Source of the DNA: Agrococcus sp. KRD186 | Lineage (GTDB): Bacteria > Actinomycetota > Actinomycetes > Actinomycetales > Microbacteriaceae | NCBI RefSeq assembly: GCF_017168255.1 | Contig: NZ_JABFAP010000001.1 | Coordinates: forward strand, 1,005,335-1,069,334 | Direction of reading: 5' to 3' | DNA: 64,000 nucleotides | In this document: positions 44,252-51,718 of the stretch, piece after piece | Numbering within the stretch: position 1 is the first letter of the stretch | Layout: each line of letters opens with the position of its first letter | The notes under the pieces: model-generated | The model's database searches: none | Told to the model about the DNA's origin: nothing | What the model saw: the letters and a program-made list of their open reading frames with translations, nothing else | Translations under genes and position numbers: made by a program

Positions 44252-44324
44252 GCCGCGGAGCCAACCGCATCCGATGCCGTGCCCGTGCGATGCGCGGCGC
44301 TCGCTGTGGAGAGCCGCTCGGCGA

Positions 44325-45122
44325 TCAGGTGCCCAGCACCGCCGACAGGAACGACTTCGTGCGCTCATGGGTCGGAGCAGTGAAGATCGTCTCCGGATCG
44401 CCCTGCTCGATGACGCGGCCGCCGTCGAACATCATCACGCGGTTGGAGACGTCGCGCGCGAAGTGCATCTCGTGGGTGACGATCAGCATCGTGATGTCGG
44501 TCGTGCGGGCGACGTCTCGCAGGATCTCGAGCACCTCGCCGACGATCTCCGGATCGAGCGCGCTCGTCACCTCGTCGAGCAGCAGGATCTCGGGGTCCAT
44601 CGCCAGCGCCCTTGCGATCGCGACGCGCTGCTGCTGGCCGCCGGAGAGCGAGCTCGGGTGCGCGTCCTCCTTGTCGACCAGACCGACCCGCGCGAGCAGC
44701 TCGCGGCCGCGCTCCACCGCATCCGCCTTCGACAGCCCGAGCACGTGCACGGGCGCTTCGATCAGGTTCTCCATCACCGACATGTTGGGGAACAGGTTGA
44801 ACTGCTGGAAGACCATGCCGATGCGCTTGCGCATCTCGTTGCGGTGCCGCTCCTTGAGCGCGACCCGCTTGCCGCCCTCGTCGGTGTGCGTCAGGGGCTG
44901 CCCGTCGATGAAGATGTAGCCCTCGTTCGCCTCCTCCAGCGTCATGACGAGGCGCAGGATGGTCGTCTTGCCCGAGCCGCTGGGCCCGATCAGCGTCACG
45001 CGATCGCCGCGCGCGACCTCGAAGTCGAGGCCCTGCAGCACGACGTTGTCGCCGAAGCGCTTCTCGACGCCTTCGAAGCGGATCGCGGGCGTGGACGGGT
45101 CGATGTCACGTGGTGAAGGCAA
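44325..45122 (-). CDS. ehuA: Ehu-type ABC transporter ATP-binding protein
   Basis: ATPase subunit of a polar amino acid/ectoine importer. 265 residues with Walker A GPSGSGKTT, Q-loop FQQFNLFPNM, signature LSGGQQQR, Walker B ILLLDEVTSAL and the switch His in VTHEMHFARD. TTG is the only upstream start that keeps the conserved N-terminus, overlapping the ehuD stop by 17 nt. Last gene of the ehuB-C-D-A operon. Confidence 0.85.
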   Translation of the reverse strand: MPSPRDIDPSTPAIRFEGVEKRFGDNVVLQGLDFEVARGDRVTLIGPSGSGKTTILRLVMTLEEANEGYIFIDGQPLTHTDEGGKRVALKERHRNEMRKRIGMVFQQFNLFPNMSVMENLIEAPVHVLGLSKADAVERGRELLARVGLVDKEDAHPSSLSGGQQQRVAIARALAMDPEILLLDEVTSALDPEIVGEVLEILRDVARTTDITMLIVTHEMHFARDVSNRVMMFDGGRVIEQGDPETIFTAPTHERTKSFLSAVLGT

Positions 45123-45759
45123 TGCGCTGCTCCAATTTGCGGATGAGGACGGAGGTCGGATAGCTCGCGATCAGGAAGATGACTCCCGCGACCACGATGA
45201 CCTCGGTGAATCGGAAGTGGTCGCCGCCGTACCGCAGCGCGTTGCTGATCATGTCGGGCACGGTGATGGCGATCAGGAACGGCGTGTCCTTGAACATCGA
45301 GATGACGTAGTTGCCCAACGACGGCAGCGTGGCACGCACCGCCTGCGGCACGATGACCGCGCGCCAGGTGCGCCCGCGCGACATGCTCAGCGCGGTCGTG
45401 GCCTCCCACTGCCCTTGCGGCACCGAGTCGATGCCGGCTCGGTACACCTCAGCCATGTAGGTGGCGTAGTGGATGCCGAACACGACGATGCCGATGGTGA
45501 GCGGGTCGAGCGCGAGCAGGGCGAAGTAGGCGAACATCAGCTGCACGACGATCGGCGTCATGCGGATGAAGTTGACGACGAAGGTCAGCAGCGCGGCCAG
45601 CGGTGCCGGTGCCGAGCGCCGCAGCAGCTCGAGCACCAGCCCGAGCACCGCGGCGATCACGCTGCCGACGACCGTCACGAGCAGCGTCACCGTGAGGAAG
45701 CCTTCGAGCAGGGTCGGGAGCGAATCCCAGACGTGCTGCCAGTTCCAGCCGCCGCTCAT
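45106..45759 (-). CDS. ehuD: Ehu-type ABC transporter permease EhuD
   Basis: 217-residue permease of the HisMQ type. Several helices; the EAA loop is GQWEATTALSMSRGRTWRAVIVPQAVRA. The VFGIHYATYMAEVYRAGIDSVPQGQWEA stretch is close to the EhuD group. ATG overlaps the ehuC stop by 4 nt. Confidence 0.88.
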   Translation of the reverse strand: MSGGWNWQHVWDSLPTLLEGFLTVTLLVTVVGSVIAAVLGLVLELLRRSAPAPLAALLTFVVNFIRMTPIVVQLMFAYFALLALDPLTIGIVVFGIHYATYMAEVYRAGIDSVPQGQWEATTALSMSRGRTWRAVIVPQAVRATLPSLGNYVISMFKDTPFLIAITVPDMISNALRYGGDHFRFTEVIVVAGVIFLIASYPTSVLIRKLEQRIAFTT

Positions 45760-46487
45760 GCTGCCGTCCTCCCCCGGGTCACCGGGCTGCGGAAGCGCAG
45801 CGCATCGCGCAGCGACTCACCCTGACCGAGCCGGTGCTTCGCACGGACCTCCAAGGCGTTCATGCCGAGGGTGAGGATGTAGGCCAGCACGAAGTACAGC
45901 AGCAGGCCGACGCTGTAGGCGAAGAAGAGATCGGTCGCGATGCGCAGCTTCTCGATCGAGACCGTCAGGTCGAACAGCGTGATGAAGCCGACGATCGCCG
46001 TGCCCTTCAGGAGTTGGATCAGCAGGTTGTTGAGCGACGGGATCATGAGCGCCCATGCCTGCGGGATGATGATGCGGCGCATGCGGTGCGCAGGCGAGAA
46101 GCTCAGCGCCGTCGACGCCTCCCACTGCCCGCGCGGCACCGCCGTGATCGAGCCGCGCACCACCTCTGCGCCGTAGGCGCCGTAGTTGAAGCCGAACGCG
46201 AGGATGCCGGCGACCAGCGGCGGCCACTCCAGCCACGGGATGCCGAACCTGGGCAGCACGAAGAAGAACAGGAACAGCTGCACCACGAGCGACGTGCCGC
46301 GGAAGAACTCGATCACGACCCTCGCGAAGCCGCGCACGAGCAGCGCGCGCGACCCCGCGAGCAGGCCGAAGACGATCGCGATCACGAACGCGAGCGCGGC
46401 TCCGCCCGCCGTCAGGACGACGGTGATGCCGAGGCCCTCGAGGACTTGCGGGATCGCCGTCCAGAGGGCGCTGAGATCAGAGCTCAA
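45756..46487 (-). CDS. ehuC: Ehu-type ABC transporter permease EhuC
   Basis: 243-residue permease; EAA loop GQWEASTALSFSPAHRMRRIIIPQAWALMIPSL. TTG start (46485-46487), 9 nt after the ehuB stop. A C-terminal extension of about 25 residues follows the last helix. Confidence 0.86.
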   Translation of the reverse strand: MSSDLSALWTAIPQVLEGLGITVVLTAGGAALAFVIAIVFGLLAGSRALLVRGFARVVIEFFRGTSLVVQLFLFFFVLPRFGIPWLEWPPLVAGILAFGFNYGAYGAEVVRGSITAVPRGQWEASTALSFSPAHRMRRIIIPQAWALMIPSLNNLLIQLLKGTAIVGFITLFDLTVSIEKLRIATDLFFAYSVGLLLYFVLAYILTLGMNALEVRAKHRLGQGESLRDALRFRSPVTRGRTAA

Positions 46488-46496
46488 CGCCGATCG

Positions 46497-47420
46497 CTAC
46501 TCGAGCTCGCCAGAGCAGAGCTGCTCGGTGGTGAGGTCGGCCGGAGGCAGGTTCTCCTCGGTGAATCCGTACTCGCCGACCAGGCTCATGTAGGTGTCGA
46601 CGTCGCCGGTGATGGTCGCGAGCTCTGCGTTGTACGCCTCGAGCAGCTCGGTGTCCCCCTGGCGGAAGACGGTCGAGCCCGCACCGATCTGCTCGACACC
46701 GTCGATGACGGCCACGAAGGCATCCGTCACCTCGACCGGGGCGTCGCTGTTGTCGGCCATCCAGTTCAGCGAAATCGCCGTCATGGCGAAGGCGTCTGCG
46801 CGCCCGTTCGCGACGATGTCCATGCCGCTCTGGGCATTCTCGACCGGCGTCGTGCCGGTGATGCCGAGCGCGTCGGCGTAGCCCGACTCGATGCCGCCGT
46901 TGAGGACAGCGAGCTGCACGTCTCCGCCTGCGTCGACGACCGACTGCAGGTCGGTGAGGCCCTGCGGGTTGCCCTCGGGAACCATGAGCGCCGTGGTGTA
47001 CATGATCTCGGGGTCGCTGAACGCGGCCTCGGCGCAGCGGTCAGGGAGGATCGACATGCCGGCGCTGACGGCGTCGAAGCGACCGGCGTTGAGGCCCGGG
47101 ATCAGCGAGTTCCAGTCGACCTCGACGACCTCGATGTCGTCGATGCCGAGGTTGCTGAAGATCTGCTCGTGCATGGCGATGGTGGCGCCCATCGGCTCGC
47201 CGCCCTCGACCCATGAGTAGGGTCGCTCGTCGGCGATGGCGAGCGTGATCGCGCCGGCCTCCTGAGCGGCCGCGAGCGTGCCGGCCGAGCCGTCGGCGCC
47301 CTCACTGGGCGCGGTGGTCTCACCACCGGATTCACCGCCGGCCGCGCAGCCCGTCAGCCCGAGCGCCACCACCCCGATCGCAGCCAGTCCGCTTCGTCCG
47401 ATTCCTCGTCGTGTGCTCAT
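46497..47420 (-). CDS. ehuB: Ehu-type ABC transporter substrate-binding lipoprotein
   Basis: 307 residues: lipoprotein signal with the lipobox LTGC (C25), a Gly/Ser-rich linker, then a family 3 periplasmic-binding fold. SLIPGLNAGRFDAVSAGMSILPDRC matches EhuB and its relatives. Substrate is probably ectoine/hydroxyectoine or a similar polar amino acid; no ectoine catabolism genes are adjacent. AAGGAG site before the ATG. Confidence 0.85.
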   Translation of the reverse strand: MSTRRGIGRSGLAAIGVVALGLTGCAAGGESGGETTAPSEGADGSAGTLAAAQEAGAITLAIADERPYSWVEGGEPMGATIAMHEQIFSNLGIDDIEVVEVDWNSLIPGLNAGRFDAVSAGMSILPDRCAEAAFSDPEIMYTTALMVPEGNPQGLTDLQSVVDAGGDVQLAVLNGGIESGYADALGITGTTPVENAQSGMDIVANGRADAFAMTAISLNWMADNSDAPVEVTDAFVAVIDGVEQIGAGSTVFRQGDTELLEAYNAELATITGDVDTYMSLVGEYGFTEENLPPADLTTEQLCSGELE

Positions 47421-47478
47421 GGTGGTCTCCTTCGCTGTCGGCAGGTGCACGCGCGCCGTCGGGCGAGCGCCACGATCC

Positions 47479-47507
47479 ACACTATGCACCCGTGTCGCCA
47501 CGCAGAA
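47479..47507 (-). promoter_or_regulatory. possible promoter for the ehu operon
   Basis: TTCTGC, 17 nt, TAGTGT on the minus strand, about 59 nt before the ehuB ATG. The -35 is poor. Confidence 0.3.
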
Positions 47508-47522
47508 CCGCAGAGTCGCAGA

Positions 47523-47552
47523 TTGTCGACAGCGATATGGAAACGTTACGAT
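47523..47552 (+). promoter_or_regulatory. probable promoter of the GntR gene with overlapping TTGTCGACA palindrome
   Basis: TTGTCG (47523-47528), 18 nt, TACGAT (47547-47552). The 8-bp palindrome TGTCGACA (47524-47531) overlaps the -35; TTGTCnACAA-like sites are used by some GntR/FCD regulators, so it could be the regulator's own operator. It is in the divergent ehuB-gntR gap. Confidence 0.45.
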
Positions 47553-47645
47553 CGACCAGCCTCGGCGATGCCGGGGATCGCGCTCGCGAAGCGCGACAAT
47601 GATCACGGCGGCGCCCCCGCTGCCGGAACCCAGCCGAGGAGCAGC

Positions 47646-48407
47646 ATGAGCGTCACGAGCGGCACAGCACGGCAGGGTTCGGTGCTGCGCGTCGCCCGCC
47701 CATCGACGGTCGACCTCATCGCCGCAGAGCTGCGCGCGGCCATCTTCTCGGGAGCGCTGCCCGTTGGCTCCGCGCTGGGCGAGGTCGAGACGGCCACGCA
47801 GCTCGGCGTGAGCCGGAGCCCGTTCCGTGAGGCGGCGCAGCGGCTCGTGCAGGAGGGTCTGCTCGCCTCGGTGCCCGGTCGCGGACTGCGGGTGAGCGTG
47901 ATCGCGCCCGAGCACGTGCCCGACCTCAACGAGGCCCGCATCGCTATCGAGAGCCAGGCGGTTCGCCGCATCGCGGCCGCCGCGCCGGCGCTCGACGGGC
48001 TCGAGGCGGCGCTCGCAGCGCTCGAGCGCGCGAGTGAGCACGACGACGCCCTCGCCATCGGCGACGCCGACCTCGCCTTCCACCGGCTGCTCGTCGACAC
48101 AGCGGGCAATCGGCGGCTCTCCCACTACATGGCTACGCTCGCCATCGAGACGCGCATCGCGAGCCTGAGCGCACCAGAGGGCTATGCCGTGCGGCGCACG
48201 GTCTCCCCCACGTACCGCGCGCTCCTCGACGCGCTGGCCGAAGGCGACGCGGAGGCCGCGGTCGCCGCGATCACGCAGCAGCTCGACGAGGCGACCAGGC
48301 GACTGACCGGCGAGGCCACCGGCGTGGAGACGATCGAACGGGAGATCGCGCCGCCGGGACTGCAGCCGATCGATCCGGAGCAGCTGGGCGCAGATTCCGT
48401 GCGCTGA
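47646..48407 (+). CDS. GntR family transcriptional regulator (FCD type)
   Basis: 253 residues: winged helix (STVDLIAAELRAAIFSGALPVG, QLGVSRSPFREAAQRLVQEGLL) and an all-helical FCD effector domain that binds a small carboxylate. Divergent from the ehu importer, so it probably controls it. ATG with a GAGGAG site. Convergent with dxs, 6 nt apart. Confidence 0.92.
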   Translation: MSVTSGTARQGSVLRVARPSTVDLIAAELRAAIFSGALPVGSALGEVETATQLGVSRSPFREAAQRLVQEGLLASVPGRGLRVSVIAPEHVPDLNEARIAIESQAVRRIAAAAPALDGLEAALAALERASEHDDALAIGDADLAFHRLLVDTAGNRRLSHYMATLAIETRIASLSAPEGYAVRRTVSPTYRALLDALAEGDAEAAVAAITQQLDEATRRLTGEATGVETIEREIAPPGLQPIDPEQLGADSVR

Positions 48408-48413
48408 GTCGCG

Positions 48414-50378
48414 TCAGTCGCCGACCGGCGGTCGCACGGGAGCATCCTGGTCGATCCGCAGCTCCTGCTCCCCCGGCAGCGAGCGGGCGATCGGCAGGCG
48501 GCCGGTGCCGAGCACCTGCTGCACGATGTTGCGGGCGATGGTCTGCGCCGAGAGCCCGAACTCCTCGAGGATCTCGCCGCGCTCCGCGTGGTCGATGAAC
48601 GCGTCCGGCAGGCCGAGCTCATCGACGGCCGTATCGACTCCGGCTGCCCGCAGCTCCTGACGGATTCGGGTGCCGATGCCGCCGACCCGCACGCCGTCCT
48701 CCAGCGTGATGACGATGCGGTGGTCGCGTGCGAGCTCGATCACGGAGCCCGCCACGGGCACCACCCAGCGCGGGTCGACCACCGTCACGCCGATGCCCTG
48801 CGCCTGCACCCGCTGCGCGACGTCCATCGCGAGGTGCGCGAACGAGCCGATCGCGATGATCAGCACGTCGCGGTGCGGCGCCTCGAGCAGCACGTCGACG
48901 CCGTCAGCTGTCCGCCGCACGGCGTCGAGCTGGTTCGGCACCGAGCCCTTCGGGTAGCGGATGACCGTGGGCGCGTCGTCGACGGCGACGGCCTCGCGCA
49001 GCTCCTCCTCGAGGCGCACGGCATCGCGCGGGGCGGCGAGGCGGATGCCCGGCACGAACTGCAGCAGCGCCAGATCCCACATGCCGTGGTGACTGGGCCC
49101 ATCCGGACCCGTCACGCCGGCGCGGTCGAGCACGAAGGTCACGCCCGCCTTGTGCAGCGCGACATCCATGAGCACCTGGTCGAACGCGCGGTTGATGAAG
49201 GTCGCGTAGATCGCCACCACCGGGTGCAGGCCGCCGTAGGCGAGGCCGGCGGCGGTGGTGACGGCATGCTGCTCGGCGATGCCGACGTCGAGCACGCGAG
49301 AGGCGTCCAGCGCGGCCAGCCGGTCGAGCCCGGTGGGGCGCAGCATGGCGGCGGTGATGCCGACGACGCGCTCATCCTTGCGGGCGATCGACACCAGCTC
49401 CTCGGCGAACACCGAGGTCCACGACGGCCGGCCGGCGCTCGCGATCGCCTCACCCGTCTCGGGGTCGATCTGGCCGACGGCATGGAACTGATCGGCCACG
49501 TCGTTGATGGCCGGGTCGAAGCCCTGCCCCTTCTGCGTGATGACGTGCACGATCACGGGCGAGCCGTAGTCGCGCGCCTGCGTCAGCGCCTCCTGGAGCG
49601 CATCGAGGTCGTGGCCGTCGATCGGCCCGAGGTACTTGATGTCGAGGTTCGAGTAGAGCGCCTCGTTGTTGACGAACCGCGACAGGAAGCCGTGCGTGGC
49701 GCCGCGCACGCCGCGGTAGATCGCGCGGCCGGGATGGCCGAGCCGCGAGAAGGCCCGCTCTGAGCTGCCCCGGAGCGTGCGATACGAGCGCTGCGTGCGC
49801 ACGCCGTTCAGGAAGCGCGCCATGCCGCCGATGGTCGGCGCGTAGGAGCGGCCGTTGTCGTTGACGACGATGACGAGCCTGCGGCGGTTGTCGTCGGAGA
49901 TGTTGTTGAGCGCCTCCCACGTCATGCCGCCGGTGAGCGCGCCGTCGCCGACCACGGCGACGACCGAGCGGTCGTGCTGGCCGGTGATGTCGAAGGCGCG
50001 GCTGATGCCGTCCGCCCAGGACAGCGACGAGGATGCGTGGCTCGACTCGACGATGTCGTGCTCGCTCTCGGCGCGCTGCGGGTAGCCCGCCAGGCCGCCC
50101 TTCTGACGCAGCCGGGAGAAGTCCTGCCTCCCGGTGAGCAGCTTGTGCACGTAGGACTGGTGGCCGGTGTCGAAGACGAAGGCGTCGCGCGGCGAGTGGA
50201 ACACCCGGTGCATCGCCATGGTCAGCTCCACGACGCCGAGGTTGGGCCCGAGATGCCCGCCGGTGCGCGCGACTTCCCGGATCAGGAACGACCGGATCTC
50301 GGCGGCCAGCTCGACGAGCTCGGCCTTCGAGAGCCGGTCCAGGTCCCGCGGGCCCGTGATCTGCTCGAGGATCGCCAT
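48414..50378 (-). CDS. dxs: 1-deoxy-D-xylulose-5-phosphate synthase
   Basis: First enzyme of the non-mevalonate isoprenoid pathway, joining pyruvate and glyceraldehyde 3-phosphate with ThDP. 654 residues, three transketolase-like domains: FDTGHQSYVHKLLTGR, the ThDP motif GDGALTGGMTWEALNN, and GPDGPSHHGMWDL. ATG with a GGAAGGA site and TACGAT just upstream. Confidence 0.96.
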   Translation of the reverse strand: MAILEQITGPRDLDRLSKAELVELAAEIRSFLIREVARTGGHLGPNLGVVELTMAMHRVFHSPRDAFVFDTGHQSYVHKLLTGRQDFSRLRQKGGLAGYPQRAESEHDIVESSHASSSLSWADGISRAFDITGQHDRSVVAVVGDGALTGGMTWEALNNISDDNRRRLVIVVNDNGRSYAPTIGGMARFLNGVRTQRSYRTLRGSSERAFSRLGHPGRAIYRGVRGATHGFLSRFVNNEALYSNLDIKYLGPIDGHDLDALQEALTQARDYGSPVIVHVITQKGQGFDPAINDVADQFHAVGQIDPETGEAIASAGRPSWTSVFAEELVSIARKDERVVGITAAMLRPTGLDRLAALDASRVLDVGIAEQHAVTTAAGLAYGGLHPVVAIYATFINRAFDQVLMDVALHKAGVTFVLDRAGVTGPDGPSHHGMWDLALLQFVPGIRLAAPRDAVRLEEELREAVAVDDAPTVIRYPKGSVPNQLDAVRRTADGVDVLLEAPHRDVLIIAIGSFAHLAMDVAQRVQAQGIGVTVVDPRWVVPVAGSVIELARDHRIVITLEDGVRVGGIGTRIRQELRAAGVDTAVDELGLPDAFIDHAERGEILEEFGLSAQTIARNIVQQVLGTGRLPIARSLPGEQELRIDQDAPVRPPVGD

Positions 50379-50417
50379 GATCCTTCCATCGTAGCCCCGC
50401 GGGCACCGATGTCCCCC

Positions 50418-50433
50418 GTCTCACGCGTGAGAC
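50418..50433. promoter_or_regulatory. 16-bp perfect palindrome upstream of dxs
   Basis: GTCTCACGCGTGAGAC is self-complementary over its full length. It lies just upstream of the dxs -35 region (about 40-55 nt before the ATG; the -10 TACGAT is at 50388-50393). It may be a regulator site or a terminator for the methyltransferase gene ending at 50447. Confidence 0.5.
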
Positions 50434-50446
50434 ACGGTGCCTGCGG

Positions 50447-51583
50447 TCAGCGCGTCAGCGAGTAGAAGCGGAAGAAGCTGAAGTCCTCGATCGGCAGCAC
50501 CTCGACACCGGTGAAGCCCGCCTCCAGGGCATAGCGACGCAGGGTCGAGGGCCGCATGACGGTGCCCGTGCCGGCACTGCGCGGATGCGACAGCCCGTCG
50601 GGCAGGCAGACGAACAGGCTGAAGCCGTACATGAGGCGGTCGACATCGTCGCCGGGAGCCGTGAGCTCCTCCGCGACAGCCTCGTCCATGATGACGACCG
50701 GGCCGCCAGGGCGCACCGCCAGGCGCATCGCCTCGAGCACCTCGACGGGCTGCGGCATGTCGTGCAGGCACTCGAAGGCGAACGCCGCGTCGAACGGGCC
50801 GTGGTCGGCGAGATCGGCGCCGTCCGCGACGTGGAACCGCACGCGGTCCGACACCCCCGCCAGGGCCGCGTTGTCGCGCGCGGCGAGCACCGAGGGCTCG
50901 TCGACATCGAATCCCTCGACGTGCAGTCCGGGGTGCGCCTCGGCGAGCGCGATCGCGGACCAGCCCCCGCCGGCGCCGACGTCCGCGACACGGGCGCCGG
51001 GGCGGCCGAGCACGGCGTCGATCACCGGCACCTCGGCGAGCACGGCGGGGAGCCGCCCGAACCACGGCCGGTTGAGATCCGCCTGCGCCGCACGCGCGTC
51101 CTCGCCGAGCTGCGCCCAGCTCACGCCGCCGCCGGCGCGGTAGGCCTGGAGCAGACCGGGCAGCTGCGGGCCGATGGCCCCGAACATGCGCGGCAGCGGC
51201 CCGAGGTAGGCGAGGCTGGACTCGTCGGTCAGCACTTCTGCGGCAGCCCCGGGCAGCGTGAAGCGTCGCGCCGCCGGGTCGCTGCGCGCGTCCTCCATCG
51301 AGAGCACGCCGCTGACCGCCTGCTGCTCCAGCCACTCGCGCGCGTAGCGCTCCACGGTGCCGGTCCGCTCGGCGAGCTCGGCCGCCGTGCTGGCGCCGTG
51401 CGCCGCAAGATCGCGGTACCACCCGAGCCTGTCGCCGAGGTAGGCAGCCAGCAAGTCGGTGGTCGCGAGTGCGGCTTGCAGCATCCGGTCGGCGAACGCT
51501 TCGACAGCTCGCTCATGGTCGCCCGCAGGCAGGACCGGGTCGAGGTGCGATGCCTCGGCGGCCGACGAATCGTCGATGCTCAT
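50447..51583 (-). CDS. class I SAM-dependent methyltransferase with N-terminal winged-helix region
   Basis: 378 residues: an N-terminal helical winged-helix-like part (about 20-125, GWYRDLAAHGASTAAELAERTG) and a SAM domain with VADVGAGGGWSAIALA (motif I), GFDVDEPSVLAARDNA and CLHDMPQPVEVLEAM. Architecture resembles small-molecule O/N-methyltransferases and transcription-factor-like methyltransferases; substrate unknown. ATG with an AAGGAG site. Confidence 0.85.
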   Translation of the reverse strand: MSIDDSSAAEASHLDPVLPAGDHERAVEAFADRMLQAALATTDLLAAYLGDRLGWYRDLAAHGASTAAELAERTGTVERYAREWLEQQAVSGVLSMEDARSDPAARRFTLPGAAAEVLTDESSLAYLGPLPRMFGAIGPQLPGLLQAYRAGGGVSWAQLGEDARAAQADLNRPWFGRLPAVLAEVPVIDAVLGRPGARVADVGAGGGWSAIALAEAHPGLHVEGFDVDEPSVLAARDNAALAGVSDRVRFHVADGADLADHGPFDAAFAFECLHDMPQPVEVLEAMRLAVRPGGPVVIMDEAVAEELTAPGDDVDRLMYGFSLFVCLPDGLSHPRSAGTGTVMRPSTLRRYALEAGFTGVEVLPIEDFSFFRFYSLTR

Positions 51584-51627
51584 GCGGTGCTCTCCTTCGA
51601 GCGCGCGATCAGGCCTCTGCGCCGTTC

Positions 51628-51633
51628 AGGCTA
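51628..51633 (-). promoter_or_regulatory. probable -10 for the methyltransferase gene
   Basis: GTAGCCTGAACG on the minus strand, containing TAGCCT; the same 12-mer precedes the cyclophilin gene. Confidence 0.4.
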
Positions 51634-51674
51634 CTCCGCAATCGTCTCGACGATCGGGCAAGGAATGCAGAACA

Positions 51675-51701
51675 GCCCCGCACTCTCGAGGAGCGCGGGG
51701 C
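51675..51701 (-). terminator. terminator after acn
   Basis: GCCCCGC / GCGGGGC stem, 13-nt loop, then TGTTCTGCATT on the minus strand, 18 nt past the acn stop. Confidence 0.7.
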
Positions 51702-51718
51702 CGTTCGTGCAACTGGGA

